Positions 42,421 through 53,120 of a DNA stretch of 64,000 nucleotides are shown here, one piece after another. A program made the translations under genes and the position numbers. Source of the DNA: Shewanella psychrophila (lineage in GTDB: Bacteria > Pseudomonadota > Gammaproteobacteria > Enterobacterales > Shewanellaceae); the NCBI RefSeq assembly GCF_002005305.1, contig NZ_CP014782.1, positions 5,084,001 through 5,148,000 of the forward strand, written 5' to 3'. Below the pieces are notes generated by a model. The model had not been told where the DNA came from, ran no database searches, and saw only the letters and a program-made list of their open reading frames with translations. The stretch's first letter is position 1. Every line of letters begins with the position of its first letter.

Positions 42421-44928
42421 TCATCCCGGTTCATTGTCACGATAAGCTTGCAGTAAACTCAATAACGCCTCGGCACTACGCTGACACTCGTCAGTAGGGT
42501 GGTAGGCATCTCGCCTTAACTCTAACCACTGCATATAACACTGCTCAAATTCACAAAGCTGACCGAAATCAAGCCAAAAGCACTCTGCATAGATATGAGC
42601 AGGACATTGCTGTTGCACAACATTCTGTGCTCGTTGGCGATATCCAAGATCGGCACAACGAGCAGTAAAACCAGGGAAGATAATCGAGATTTGACATGAA
42701 ATAGAATCATCATGTGATTCACTCTTATCCGCCACGCTCACAGTCATTGGCCGCAGTAATAGATGCTCAACCACATAGACACCCTCGCAGCTCCGATTCA
42801 GGTAGGCCAAATGTTCACACAGGATATTAGCCAGGCGGTTGACCTTGTTGGTGTTACAACTTGTGCCAATAAAGATAGGCTGCACCGAATCTTGCAGTTG
42901 CTCCGCGGTTAAGTCACAACGCTTTTGCTGCGTTAGATAAAGATCGTAGACAGATGTTCGCTCTCTTTTTATCAACTTATAGTTGTTGATATCGACGCCT
43001 TTTCTAAAAAAAGATTCGCCGATTACACCTTGCAACAAGGGCTGTAATCGCAACACCATCTTAGAGACTTTGTTTCTATCAACCGCCTGTCCAGTCTTCA
43101 TTAAAGGAATCGACAGCAGTTGTTTCTCCATCGCATCATTGAGAATAACCTGATTGTGTAAGGGATAATTAGCCCGTTCAAACTCACTGTCACTGACAAT
43201 TTCTAATGGCTCGCGTTTCACTAGGCTTGTGTAAGGCCATCGATTGATAGGCATGCCTAAGTGGTAGCTTAATCTATGTTGAAATCCACCAATATTACTG
43301 TCAAAAGTACGATAGCAGCGGTAATCAAATGCCCCTCCCCTGTCACGCCCCATCGCCACCACATCATTGAGATAGTGATACTTGCTCTCTAAAACCAACG
43401 CTTCTAAGGCATTAGGGCTGTCATAAAAATTAAACTGTCTTAAAATAGATTGATCTAACTCTTCACCATAAAGAGCTAGTAGGTAATCCAATACCCGCCC
43501 CTTTCTATCGTAGAAATGGTCGAACTCGGCCAAGATCGCATCAAATTTCTGTTGTTCTTTGGCTGGATAAATATCCTCTATTCCATGAAATGCATGTGAA
43601 TCTAAGGTGTAAAACTGATAGCTGGAATTGCAATTCAGATCAATAGAGAATAACGATTTAATACTGCCGATATTCTTTGAAAAATTTGCCATAAACTGCT
43701 CGAACATCAGTAGATAGCCGCGTAGTTGATTCGCATTAGCTTTATCTTTTATGGCGGAAAACGCGCCAATACCATTCACACTTAAATTGTAACGACTAGG
43801 GAAATGTTGCTGGATGGATTGGTAGTCTTGTGTTTGGCGAAATTGTCCACGCGTCACTTGATATAAACTGCTAATTTCTTGGCGGGTATGACGCATCGAA
43901 TATTGCTTAAACTGCCGATGCTCAAGATGTGTTGTAAACGTTTCAAAGTGCACATTGATTGATTGATGGTGCCGCGTTAAATTCACTAGCAACTCATCTT
44001 CAACACTAGGCATCTGTAACCAGGTTTTATCTCTTATCACCTGTTCTACGGACATCTCAGCTGACACACTACCACCAACATCGACTAATTTAAGCAGATC
44101 AATAGCCTCAATCTCTTTGATATTCCTCAATTCTGAGTAGAGTGATGCTAATGTCCTTTGTGCCTTATTTCCATCAAGAGTATCGAGCTGATAGCGACCA
44201 TGCAATGCAATGGGTCCGGTTAAGATCTGCTCAATGCTTCGCCCCCCATTGAGCTGCTCTTCATAACTTTCAATCTTAAGTTCCCCCATGACCCAGCGAT
44301 GACAAACTGAATAGATCTGCGCCAGCACAAATTCTGCTTCGCAATGATCCACCAATTGAATATCTGCGATGAGTTGATAGCCCTTGTCTTTGACGATCTC
44401 TATCTTGGCAACATCCTCAGCCAGGTTGCGGTTTTTGCTAAAAATGTGGGAAGCTTTATCAATGATTTTATTGGCCAAAGAGGGGCGAGACAGACATTTA
44501 TGCTGCATCAAAGGTGTCAGCTGTAATTCAATGTTGTAAAGGCCGATGTAACCTGAACTAACGGGGCTTATCCACACCCTATCGACTTCATCAATCGAAT
44601 CTAAAAGCAACTGTTGATAGTCTTCAATAGTGCATGCTCTAGCGGGCAGCACTTGTTCGGGCAACGCTAACGCTAACTGTTTAAAATTGAGTGAACCATC
44701 GACTTGGGCCAACATGTCTTCAGCAGAAAAATCAGTTTGATAATTAAGTTCTGTTAGCCCATAACAGAGCTGCTCAAGAATAGTCACTCCAGGATCATGT
44801 GCGTTATAATCAGTCCAGATCTCTCCTGAATACTTTTGCGCATACTCCATCGCTTCACGTCTTAAGCTATAAAAACTTAAGGGATCCTCGTTGGCTACAT
44901 GTCTCGAAATACTTGCACTACTGCTCAT
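42421..44928 (-). CDS. eCIS baseplate protein (Pvc12-like)
   Basis: An 835-aa protein with the family hallmark IWTDYNAHDPGVTILEQLCYGL (about 37-58, in the N-terminal domain), as in Pvc12/Afp12 baseplate wedge proteins. A middle region with DYRCYRTFDSNIGGFQHRL and a C-terminal VYVVEHLLLRP stretch also match eCIS relatives. It would form the outer part of the hexagonal baseplate next to the J-like protein. Start codon with GAGGTGAG Shine-Dalgarno, overlapping the preceding gene by 11 bases. Confidence 0.88.
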   Translation of the reverse strand: MSSSASISRHVANEDPLSFYSLRREAMEYAQKYSGEIWTDYNAHDPGVTILEQLCYGLTELNYQTDFSAEDMLAQVDGSLNFKQLALALPEQVLPARACTIEDYQQLLLDSIDEVDRVWISPVSSGYIGLYNIELQLTPLMQHKCLSRPSLANKIIDKASHIFSKNRNLAEDVAKIEIVKDKGYQLIADIQLVDHCEAEFVLAQIYSVCHRWVMGELKIESYEEQLNGGRSIEQILTGPIALHGRYQLDTLDGNKAQRTLASLYSELRNIKEIEAIDLLKLVDVGGSVSAEMSVEQVIRDKTWLQMPSVEDELLVNLTRHHQSINVHFETFTTHLEHRQFKQYSMRHTRQEISSLYQVTRGQFRQTQDYQSIQQHFPSRYNLSVNGIGAFSAIKDKANANQLRGYLLMFEQFMANFSKNIGSIKSLFSIDLNCNSSYQFYTLDSHAFHGIEDIYPAKEQQKFDAILAEFDHFYDRKGRVLDYLLALYGEELDQSILRQFNFYDSPNALEALVLESKYHYLNDVVAMGRDRGGAFDYRCYRTFDSNIGGFQHRLSYHLGMPINRWPYTSLVKREPLEIVSDSEFERANYPLHNQVILNDAMEKQLLSIPLMKTGQAVDRNKVSKMVLRLQPLLQGVIGESFFRKGVDINNYKLIKRERTSVYDLYLTQQKRCDLTAEQLQDSVQPIFIGTSCNTNKVNRLANILCEHLAYLNRSCEGVYVVEHLLLRPMTVSVADKSESHDDSISCQISIIFPGFTARCADLGYRQRAQNVVQQQCPAHIYAECFWLDFGQLCEFEQCYMQWLELRRDAYHPTDECQRSAEALLSLLQAYRDNEPG

Positions 44929-45793
44929 GACTCACCTCTGCTTGGGCTTCATGGCATTCTTGCATATATTCGTCAGCCCACAGCTTGGTGATGTGGAAAC
45001 ATATATTCACCCCTCCCCCGTAATCTGTGTTTGACTTCACCTGCAGATAGTAGGGGCGATAGGCCGAACTGCCTTCTTTACTTTGTGGTGCATTAACCCA
45101 ACGTATTGCCAGCTTATCTGACGAAGAAGAGTAGTAGGCGTGTTGGCACTTAATCGGCTTTTTGAAGGTAAACCAATTAAATAGATCGAACCATAATCGA
45201 GAGGGGTTGCAGGTGTTCATCGCAATCGCTCGCAACATGGCGTATCGACCAGTACGTTTAATCCCCACACCAGCCGTCACTTCAAAAGCCTGTACTCCCT
45301 CTAATACAGGAGTAATATTGTGCCATTGTCCATCGGCCTTCACTGTTCCAGGCCCATTTTGCTCCTCAAACGCATTACCGAGTCTGCCAGATGCCTGAAT
45401 CATGCCGTTGACATCTAAAGCATGCATCGGCTTATCTTGATTAATGCCTAGCCGTCCATGGGGTGATATACAAAGTGCGCTAGGGGCTGGTTTACCCGAG
45501 ACTTGTCCACTTGCTAGTGTCTGTTTCTCAGGGGCTTTAAACAGTAAACTATCTATCTCCTGATCGAATTTAATACTCCACAACACTTGCTCTGGTTCGC
45601 TGTCACGATAAAAGCTTAAAAGGTTAGCATTTTCCTCTAATGATGAAATTTTAAAACCTTCGTTAACCGATTTATCAAACCCCTTCTCCAAGGTATTTAA
45701 ACAAGAATCAATCAAGTCAGAGAAATGCTCAGTTTGAGGTAACGCACCTTTTCTGAAGTAGTTTTTAAGGGTGCTCCTGTTACGTTTAGCCAT
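44918..45793 (-). CDS. eCIS fibre- or adhesin-like protein
   Basis: A 291-aa protein between the two baseplate genes. The N-terminus (KNYFRKGALPQTEHFSDLIDSCL) resembles attachment regions, and the middle contains CISPHGRLGINQDKPMHALDVNGMIQASG, the LGI...P...LDVNG motif of phage tail-fibre proteins. The C-terminus is beta-rich. It most likely decorates the baseplate and binds the target cell (Pvc13-like role). The start (Shine-Dalgarno AAGGAAC) overlaps the previous gene by eight bases. Confidence 0.65.
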   Translation of the reverse strand: MAKRNRSTLKNYFRKGALPQTEHFSDLIDSCLNTLEKGFDKSVNEGFKISSLEENANLLSFYRDSEPEQVLWSIKFDQEIDSLLFKAPEKQTLASGQVSGKPAPSALCISPHGRLGINQDKPMHALDVNGMIQASGRLGNAFEEQNGPGTVKADGQWHNITPVLEGVQAFEVTAGVGIKRTGRYAMLRAIAMNTCNPSRLWFDLFNWFTFKKPIKCQHAYYSSSSDKLAIRWVNAPQSKEGSSAYRPYYLQVKSNTDYGGGVNICFHITKLWADEYMQECHEAQAEVSHEQ

Positions 45794-48700
45794 CTTGTTG
45801 AGTTCCTTCTACACTCTGCTCTGTGCCCTCTTCACCACCGATAATGAAGTTCCCCCCCACTTCTAAATCATCAATCCCTGTTTGTTTGGCTTTAAGATCG
45901 ATCTCTTCACTTATCAACTCGATGACTTGATGGCCATAAGGCATCAGCAGACACCAAGGCGAGCTAGGGGCTATATCTGTATTACTGGGGTCAATAGCAT
46001 GTGCAGTAACGCTATCAGTCAGCTGAAAATAGGGCAGCGGCTGCTGTGTCCTCTTGATAATGTGTAAAGCTGACACCTCTGTGACAAATTTAATATAACT
46101 AAGCTGGCGTATATAAGAGTCAATATCTTTGGTTATCAACTGCCAACCAAAGCCACTATTGTTGGCAGACTCTCCCCAAGGACAGAGAAAATCACAGATA
46201 TCTTTGTTTAATTGAGTGAGCATCTGGCCTGTATGCATCCCCGATAAAAACTTCACTGCACAGCGTACTTGAACACTCTCATATACCGGTCCCCTGACAT
46301 CTATTTTGACAAATTGAGACGCATGTAATGAAATAAATGCCTGCACTCGGTTAAGCAAGTTTTGACTGATATTAAAGTCATCACACAACTGATGTTGGCA
46401 ACCAATAACCTTAGGGCGAACGACAATTAATAAATGTCCAGGCTGCTTGCCCTGTTGGTTAAATATGCAGTTTGAAATACATTTAACTCGATCAATTTCA
46501 GCAAACTCTTGCAAAATTAAGTGCTCGTAATCCCAGCAACTCACCGCCCGATTTTTATGCCTAAGGCGCTCACTGACTCGCTGCTTAAAATCACGCTCAT
46601 TCTCTTGAGCCTTACCACCAAAATGAGTCGCAACTTGTGTCACCTTTTCGAGTCCTGCCACCGAGTGCAGCGTTTTCCATTTAGCATTGCCTTGCTGAGC
46701 AATGCTTTGCTGTCCCCCTGAAAGTTGTCGTGTTGCTTTACCAGCGTGTGTTGTTATCGATAAACAACGCCCATAGCTAGACAGTGACTGGTTTGCACTC
46801 GCTCTTAGCCAAAACAATCCGGTGGGCATTACACTATTTTCAACATTTATCCCTTCAGGCAAAACAAATGTCATGATCCCTGAAGTCGTTAAACCAAATG
46901 TCGTATCAGACAGAATTTGTCGCTTTGATAAAGGTAACCAATTGTTATCAAATAGGTAAAACCACTGAACATCACTTTCTTTTTCACTTGAGTTTAGGCT
47001 GGCCTTTTCATCGAAATGGAAAAATAGTGTCAATACTTCAGTCAGTTTTAATGACTCAATACCAATAAATAAGTTGCCATCGAAAGCATATCGAGGAAAC
47101 AAGTACTTAAGTTCAGGTTGCTGCTTATGTTTAGTAATTGGGTAGATTTGCTGGAAACCAAAGGGATGAATATGGGTCACACTATGCTGAGGAAGATTCT
47201 TTTTCTGATTTTGCGGATGAAGATGTATCACAGTATTAGCACGATAATTAACAGATAAACGACTCAACGAGGGAGTATAGGGCAGGTTTGGTAATGGTTT
47301 TGGCTTTTTGCTACGAGCATTTGCAACGAGAATATTTGTCAACAAAGTTGAGTATTGTTGATGCCCGAAAGCAATATCAGGCTCAGAAAGCTGGAGCTTA
47401 ATAAAACCATTTCTACTCTTAAGGTTATAGTCAAATGCTTGCTTTTTAAGACTCGATCCAACAGGTTTAAAGGCATTAGCAACATTCGAACTAAGCACTT
47501 TAAAACTTTTTAGCCTATTGGTTTCGGTATTTTCATCAAAAAGTGTGATCGATTGCTGCGGATTAACTTTCAGCCAGCTACCATCCCTTAAGACCTCTAA
47601 TTCCCCTTTAAAAGTGTCGTTACAAAATGGGAAGTCATAACCTGCATAGTAAGTTTTAAAACCATCGAGTTCGGAAGGTAAGTCACTCCAATTAAGATTG
47701 ATTTCCAACTCAACAATTTGCTTTTGTGCCATCTCTTCACTGCCTAAAACCAGATAGCTAAATCGTGAAGGTTGCGCACCAAAGGGAACAAAGGTTTTCG
47801 CAGGGTCCACCCTCCCATGATTGTTATAGGCCACCAAATCTGTGATCCCTTTTACATCAACGTCGATTTCGATAGCACTTAAGATAAGACCGCGAAAAAT
47901 AGAATAGGGAAAGAAGGTTGCTAGTGGTTTAATACCAAACTGAATCATCCCCTCATCACAGTGCCATTGATTGCCGTGAACCTCTGCATTAACAGAGGTT
48001 ATAGGGGGTAAGTCTGGTGTTAAAGTAATAATAAATTGGAAACCATATGCACCATGTTCATCACCATCCACCTTCTGATTAAGAGGCTGAATACGGTAGC
48101 TTTTAGACTTCAACCATCCCTCTTCAGTAGAAAGCTTAATATCAAACATCTTCTCATACAGTTCATAAAAAGTGCGTAGCTGATCCTGACTCAACAAGCG
48201 TAATAACCTTTTAAGCCCAGAGGTTTCAGTAAACTGTTGTGATTTAACGTTTATTTGTTGGATATCAGCTTTACTCAACCAAGCGTTACGCTGATGCCGT
48301 CCAGATCGATTAAGGGTATGCCGGCTAAATAACCGCCCTAAGAGTCGATAAAAAAGTGCTTCATCTTGAGCCTCAACAAGCAATGATAATAGGTAGTTTT
48401 TATGGATTAAACTCTGCTGCTCTTCAGCACTAAGAAACATCTCTTTTTGCTGGTCTTCTGATAGGTTTTTTACTAAGTTATCTGTCGCTTTCTCACCATG
48501 ATATAAACTGGGCTCTGCTTCGAGTAGATGGGCAAACATAGTCAGGATACAATCTAGTTTTTCAACATCTGTAGCGGCTGTATTTAACAGATAAAGTGAG
48601 TGTGATGGAATGGCGTGAGGCTCAGCTAATGCTATGGTTATACATAACTCTCTATGCCCCTCTTGCAAATTGAGTATCGGTGCTGCGACGGCAAAGCCTA

Positions 48701-49850
48701 ACGCGGCTAGCGATGCACTCTTGCTACCAAATCGCCCATTAGCACCAAAAGTCGTAAAGTCACAATTAGCGTTATCTTCAAACTTGAGTTGGTTTTGAGT
48801 CACCTGAGTCACGTAGTGCAACTCGTTTTCTGGAGAAATAAGTGAGTCACGGTGTAGGTAAAGGTTGAATACCGATTTAACTTGAGCATCGCTAAGCGAA
48901 AGATCATCATCTAAGTGGAAAATAACATCATGCTGATTACTGTCTTTGCCGTAGCTAAACTCAGTCCCCTTTTTAATCTGTACTGCCCGTCTAAGCCCTT
49001 TTGTCGGAGTAAACAGTAAATATGCTGATTCTGGCGAACTCGGGGCTGGCTCAAATTTTAATATTTTTCGATAATAAAGATCCAAATGTCGCATCGTGAA
49101 TCGGTTTAAGTGTTGTTGGCTATGACGATATATCTGCAAAAATGCCATAAACAGACCCATAGATGGATCATGATCCGAACGTTTCTCTAGCGCTAGGGTA
49201 TAGACTCCGACCCCCATCTGTAGATAGCGAACCACATTAATGACGTTAGAAAAGTTTTGTTGTAGCTGCGGGATCACTTGGTTCGTATCCAGCTGAGAAT
49301 TATTTGGTCGCCATTGAGAAACAATCTCTCCCCATATGTGATCAAACAGCCTGATTTTTTGCTCTGTCAGCAGTTGCTGTTCTGGTGTTAAAAACGCTAC
49401 AAGCCCTTGCAACTGCTGTAGACATGACTGTAATTTCTTATCTACTGCTGCTGATATCTTTAAGCAGAACTCAAAAGCAGCTTCACTGTCTGACAGTTTT
49501 AGCTGTTGATACCAAAGATTAATGTTAGAAAGCAAACTTAGAATCGTCATTACAGCAGTTTGTGGGTCTTGTTTTAAATTCTCTTCAAACTCTATAGATA
49601 TTCGATCGCACTCCATGTTTTTCAACATGGCCATCATTGCCAACTCACTGGCACAAAACATGGGCTCCCACGTACCAGCTTGATTATTTTGGTGATCATA
49701 AAAATGCAACTGAGAAGCCAGTTTCTTAGCAAACACTAGCAGGGTTTCAAACGACATCTCATCAACATTAAAATGCCCAGCGACCAGTGCATCAGCCAAG
49801 CGTAATGCCTGTTTGCTTTCAGGCAATAAGCGCGTCATTTCATTCCCCAT
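45786..49850 (-). CDS. eCIS baseplate J-like protein (Pvc11-like)
   Basis: A 1354-aa protein. The C-terminal third contains ENERDFKQRVSERLRHKNRA followed by WDYEHLILQEFAEIDRVKCI, the signature of baseplate J-type eCIS proteins (gp6/gpJ), and a typical terminal IDxYIRxLSYI segment. The N-terminal two thirds are larger than in short versions and probably include the outer wedge. It builds the inner baseplate ring around the spike. The start may be five residues later (MTRLLPESKQ, with GGGGAA upstream). Confidence 0.9.
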   Translation of the reverse strand: MGNEMTRLLPESKQALRLADALVAGHFNVDEMSFETLLVFAKKLASQLHFYDHQNNQAGTWEPMFCASELAMMAMLKNMECDRISIEFEENLKQDPQTAVMTILSLLSNINLWYQQLKLSDSEAAFEFCLKISAAVDKKLQSCLQQLQGLVAFLTPEQQLLTEQKIRLFDHIWGEIVSQWRPNNSQLDTNQVIPQLQQNFSNVINVVRYLQMGVGVYTLALEKRSDHDPSMGLFMAFLQIYRHSQQHLNRFTMRHLDLYYRKILKFEPAPSSPESAYLLFTPTKGLRRAVQIKKGTEFSYGKDSNQHDVIFHLDDDLSLSDAQVKSVFNLYLHRDSLISPENELHYVTQVTQNQLKFEDNANCDFTTFGANGRFGSKSASLAALGFAVAAPILNLQEGHRELCITIALAEPHAIPSHSLYLLNTAATDVEKLDCILTMFAHLLEAEPSLYHGEKATDNLVKNLSEDQQKEMFLSAEEQQSLIHKNYLLSLLVEAQDEALFYRLLGRLFSRHTLNRSGRHQRNAWLSKADIQQINVKSQQFTETSGLKRLLRLLSQDQLRTFYELYEKMFDIKLSTEEGWLKSKSYRIQPLNQKVDGDEHGAYGFQFIITLTPDLPPITSVNAEVHGNQWHCDEGMIQFGIKPLATFFPYSIFRGLILSAIEIDVDVKGITDLVAYNNHGRVDPAKTFVPFGAQPSRFSYLVLGSEEMAQKQIVELEINLNWSDLPSELDGFKTYYAGYDFPFCNDTFKGELEVLRDGSWLKVNPQQSITLFDENTETNRLKSFKVLSSNVANAFKPVGSSLKKQAFDYNLKSRNGFIKLQLSEPDIAFGHQQYSTLLTNILVANARSKKPKPLPNLPYTPSLSRLSVNYRANTVIHLHPQNQKKNLPQHSVTHIHPFGFQQIYPITKHKQQPELKYLFPRYAFDGNLFIGIESLKLTEVLTLFFHFDEKASLNSSEKESDVQWFYLFDNNWLPLSKRQILSDTTFGLTTSGIMTFVLPEGINVENSVMPTGLFWLRASANQSLSSYGRCLSITTHAGKATRQLSGGQQSIAQQGNAKWKTLHSVAGLEKVTQVATHFGGKAQENERDFKQRVSERLRHKNRAVSCWDYEHLILQEFAEIDRVKCISNCIFNQQGKQPGHLLIVVRPKVIGCQHQLCDDFNISQNLLNRVQAFISLHASQFVKIDVRGPVYESVQVRCAVKFLSGMHTGQMLTQLNKDICDFLCPWGESANNSGFGWQLITKDIDSYIRQLSYIKFVTEVSALHIIKRTQQPLPYFQLTDSVTAHAIDPSNTDIAPSSPWCLLMPYGHQVIELISEEIDLKAKQTGIDDLEVGGNFIIGGEEGTEQSVEGTQQDG

Positions 49851-49909
49851 AGTGAGTTTCCAAACGGCACTGAAGAGGGTGACCTTTACTACATTGCATC
49901 CTAGCAGAT

Positions 49910-50329
49910 TTAAAGATCAACTAAAGTTCCCTCCAAAATATAGAATGGATAAACCATATTACGCCTGGCATTCGTCGTGATCACCGTGAAACTCAAGTCA
50001 ATATCAAGGCGCCCTTCCAAAGCATTGTCTGTGCCTATTTCAATCAGTTCTACATTAATTCTGGGCTCAAAATACAGCAGTGAACGGCTTATTAAGTGCA
50101 CTAGTTTGGCAATTGTGGCCTGATTGATTTCCTCAAAAACCATTTTTTTGATACCACAACCAAACAAAGGATCCATCACTCGCTCTCCCGGTGAGGTAGA
50201 CAAAATGATGTGTATGCTTTGTTCAATATCTTCTTCAGCAGAAACCATCTCAACCGATCTTTCAGTTGCCATAAACTTGGGTGGAAAGCACCATCCTGTG
50301 CCTAAAAATGATCGTTCTACACTCATCAT
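49910..50329 (-). CDS. eCIS gp25-like baseplate wedge protein (Pvc9-like)
   Basis: About 140 aa with SFLGTGWCFPPKF, the EDIEQSIHIILSTSPGERVMDPLFGCGI core of gp25 (E-I-x2-IL.T..GER...P.FG) and a terminal FYILEGTLVD. gp25 primes sheath assembly on the baseplate. A strong Shine-Dalgarno (AAAGGAGAG) sits just before ATGATG at 50329/50326; the frame continues upstream to 50353 into the PAAR gene, but the later start is better supported. Confidence 0.9.
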   Translation of the reverse strand: MMSVERSFLGTGWCFPPKFMATERSVEMVSAEEDIEQSIHIILSTSPGERVMDPLFGCGIKKMVFEEINQATIAKLVHLISRSLLYFEPRINVELIEIGTDNALEGRLDIDLSFTVITTNARRNMVYPFYILEGTLVDL

Positions 50330-50345
50330 TACTCTCCTTTGTTCG

Positions 50346-50645
50346 CTATCCACCTATCATTACCGTCAATGCACCTAGAACAATACTGCCTCCATGTACT
50401 GTGGTATCTCCCATTCTGGCTGCGGGTTTTCCACTGATCATCACAGTTGCCGACCCTTTTGCCACAGTGTCTGGCGGTCCCACACAGACACAACTATCAC
50501 CAACTACACTAGCTGGCAGTTTTTGTATCAATACTGTTGGAACACCGGGTCCAATAACTGGACCACCGACATGAGGGATCGGCGGCAGTCCTGGTGTCAC
50601 CATAGGACAAACATGCATATCAGTAATCCTTGCTGCAGGTGGCAT
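50346..50645 (-). CDS. PAAR-repeat spike-tip protein (Pvc10-like)
   Basis: A 99-aa protein, PAARITDMHVCPMVTPGLPPIP at the start, then VGDSCVCVGPPDTVAKGSATVMISGKPAARMGDTTVHGG, with the His/Cys residues that bind the metal at the tip of PAAR cones. It sharpens the VgrG-like spike and can carry effectors. Shine-Dalgarno AAGGAG. It lies ten bases after the spike gene on the reverse strand. Confidence 0.93.
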   Translation of the reverse strand: MPPAARITDMHVCPMVTPGLPPIPHVGGPVIGPGVPTVLIQKLPASVVGDSCVCVGPPDTVAKGSATVMISGKPAARMGDTTVHGGSIVLGALTVMIGG

Positions 50646-50655
50646 CTATGACTCC

Positions 50656-52446
50656 TTAGTTAATCATCACCATGGCACCCTTGATTGTGGTCTGCCCAGA
50701 CGCAGACAACTCTGCAGACGCACTCCCTTGTGCCACAAACCCAACTTGAGCGGTTTGATTAATGTTTAAACCCGCCAGTTTTAAATCTGCATTTGAACTT
50801 AAACTCATCTCCCCTACCGCACTTAATGTCATCTTGCCCTTAGCACTGATGCTGATATCTTTGGGGCTGTCTAACGTGATACCGCTGCTGTTCAACTCAA
50901 GCTTATTACTGTTTTGGTCTTCTAAAATGATCGACTTATCTTTATCGCTTATCACCACCTTATTCTCGCCAGGTGTGATAATGGTGATCACTTTATCTTC
51001 TTCATTAAACTCAATTTTCAGCTTACTTTTAGTGATAATAGCCTTAGTATTATTTTCAGCAGTAAGATCGTAAGCAGGCTTACGCTTGCTGCTATATAAA
51101 CTGCCTAATATCACTGGCTCACTGGGATTATTGTTGAAATAACCTAGAGCCACTTCATCACCAATTTCTGGTATAAAAAAATTGCCAATGTCCTCTGATG
51201 CATAAAAGGTTGCAAGCCGAGCCCACACTCCTTCTGTAGATGCTTGTAAGACAGGCACTTGTACCTGTATTCGGTTTTGACCACTTGGATCACCGTCTAA
51301 TTTCATCACCACACCAATCTGAAGCCCTTCAACAGCGGGTAATAATCCACTTGCGGGCGGTGCCGATATATCACGATGCTCGCTAGACCAATGTGGTGAC
51401 ATACCAAAATCTATATCAGTTAACCACTGTCCATTAACCAGTTCATGATGAACGCGGCTAACGTAGACTAAGCCGTTAAAACGACTCCCCACTCCCGCAA
51501 TCTCAATCAAACTGCCAATTTTGGCTGTTGCACTCCCTTGAAACTTCATTTTTCCCTGGATGCGCGCGAGTGCTGACTTTACCTGCTGACCTTTGGCCCA
51601 AGCTTTTAAGGATGCTGAATCTAAAGTATTGGAGGTTTGTAGGCGAAAATTATTAATTGAAAGCGTGGCAGCGAGATCGCTACTGGATAGATCCCCCTGC
51701 TTGTTTAAAGTTTGTGGCTCTACCTGCTCCTGCTGGATCTTTTGTGTGGCGGGATCCCAGCATACTCCGTTAACTGAACTGAGCTGATATCTAGCATCGA
51801 GATTAGCCGAAAAATCGATAAGATCTTCTCCGTAAGTTACCGTTAACTCACCATTCCCTGTCACTTGAGGTTCACCGATTGTCAGCTTTCCAGCATCGAC
51901 ACAGATAACATAGCCATTGGCTTCTGCCCTTGAGAGTACAAAGTCCCAGTCGGTACAATTAAACTGAACAAGTTCATTATATTGTGATGATGTAGTACTG
52001 ACCGACTTATCGAGCCCAGAGTAGGTACCGATAATATCCTCAATGATCTGACTATCAGTTTTACTCGTGTAATTTGCGCTAGTGCGTGCGATGGTCATAG
52101 CCACACACTTATCTTTGCACTCGATCACCAATGACGAGTCATTGTTCATGCCAATAGATATCCCTATCCCAATCACTATTCCACTAAAAATTAGGGTTTC
52201 ACTGCTGGCATATCCCGCCTTAATTTCAATACTGGTTCCAGGTTTAAAACATGACTCTGTACTTAGTGGAAAATCTTTGCCTGGCATATCTCCATCGCTG
52301 ACGATAATGCGTGCAGATGGCACTCGATTTACTTCAGATATCACCTCTATCAGCAACACATTAACGCTATCTTTTAACGCTGTGCCGTCAGCGGTAATAC
52401 TGTATTTGATCACGCCATCGCTGTTGCTTAAAGGAGATGCTGCCAT
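50656..52446 (-). CDS. VgrG/gp5-like spike protein (Pvc8-like)
   Basis: A 596-aa protein with gp27-like N-terminal domains (about 1-360), a gp5 OB fold (IGVVMKLDGDPSGQNRIQVQVP, about 373-395, then DEVALGYFNNNPSEPVILGSL) and a C-terminal beta-helix made of short repeats (about 470-596, ISISAKGKMTLSAVGEMSL). It forms the trimeric needle at the baseplate centre. No C-terminal effector extension is present. Gene order with PAAR and gp25 is as in PVC/Afp. Confidence 0.92.
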   Translation of the reverse strand: MAASPLSNSDGVIKYSITADGTALKDSVNVLLIEVISEVNRVPSARIIVSDGDMPGKDFPLSTESCFKPGTSIEIKAGYASSETLIFSGIVIGIGISIGMNNDSSLVIECKDKCVAMTIARTSANYTSKTDSQIIEDIIGTYSGLDKSVSTTSSQYNELVQFNCTDWDFVLSRAEANGYVICVDAGKLTIGEPQVTGNGELTVTYGEDLIDFSANLDARYQLSSVNGVCWDPATQKIQQEQVEPQTLNKQGDLSSSDLAATLSINNFRLQTSNTLDSASLKAWAKGQQVKSALARIQGKMKFQGSATAKIGSLIEIAGVGSRFNGLVYVSRVHHELVNGQWLTDIDFGMSPHWSSEHRDISAPPASGLLPAVEGLQIGVVMKLDGDPSGQNRIQVQVPVLQASTEGVWARLATFYASEDIGNFFIPEIGDEVALGYFNNNPSEPVILGSLYSSKRKPAYDLTAENNTKAIITKSKLKIEFNEEDKVITIITPGENKVVISDKDKSIILEDQNSNKLELNSSGITLDSPKDISISAKGKMTLSAVGEMSLSSNADLKLAGLNINQTAQVGFVAQGSASAELSASGQTTIKGAMVMIN

Positions 52447-52470
52447 ATACCTATGCCCCGTCGACTACAG

Positions 52471-53112
52471 TTAATTTAATGGAGGAAATAGTAATTTAGT
52501 CCCAGGCTTGATGACCCTAAAACTGTCTAAATTGTTAAACCTTGCAACTTGCATATAATAAGAGCCGTCTTCATAGACCTGCTGACATAACAAAGGCAGA
52601 GTGTCACCCGATTTAAATTCAATCACATGAGTCAAATCTGGAGATGACCGTTTTGACTGTAATGCCTCCTCTTTATTGGTCATAAAACCTGAAAATGCCA
52701 GGCTTATCTTTGCTCTTAGCGGTGTTCCATCCGGCTTAAAAAGTACATATTCCACTTTAAAACTGGTCAATCGGCACACGAAATAAAGGGTGCCCCAGAT
52801 AACATTTACAACATTAGGCTCATGCTTTTTACCGATGTAGTCATAGACGATTTTCTTAAGGTCACTGACCTGCTTACTGACATCGATAGCCTTTGTGGTT
52901 TTAATGACTCCTGTACCATCGAGCACAGTAGTAAAATCAATAGATTCAGCCTCATAGCCTGCAAACTTACTTTCGCTCGAAAATATTCCTAACGCCTTGC
53001 TTTTCTTATCATCATATTTAATCGTGTAATTATGATTAAAGTTTGAAGGATTCAACATCACCTCAAACTTGGTCGATCCATCTTCGGTTTCAATAGTGAG
53101 TTTTTTAGCCAT
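52471..53112 (-). CDS. eCIS tube-baseplate adaptor with LysM domain (Pvc7-like)
   Basis: A 213-aa protein: EVMLNPSNFNHNYTIKYDD and the following beta-rich domain are typical of the CIS tube-protein/gp53 group; residues about 160-213 form a LysM (VIEFKSGDTLPLLCQQVYED, ending KPGTKLLFPP). It connects the inner tube to the spike complex. Shine-Dalgarno GGGAGA. It is followed at 24 bases by the spike gene. Confidence 0.9.
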   Translation of the reverse strand: MAKKLTIETEDGSTKFEVMLNPSNFNHNYTIKYDDKKSKALGIFSSESKFAGYEAESIDFTTVLDGTGVIKTTKAIDVSKQVSDLKKIVYDYIGKKHEPNVVNVIWGTLYFVCRLTSFKVEYVLFKPDGTPLRAKISLAFSGFMTNKEEALQSKRSSPDLTHVIEFKSGDTLPLLCQQVYEDGSYYMQVARFNNLDSFRVIKPGTKLLFPPLN

Positions 53113-53120
53113 GGTTCTCC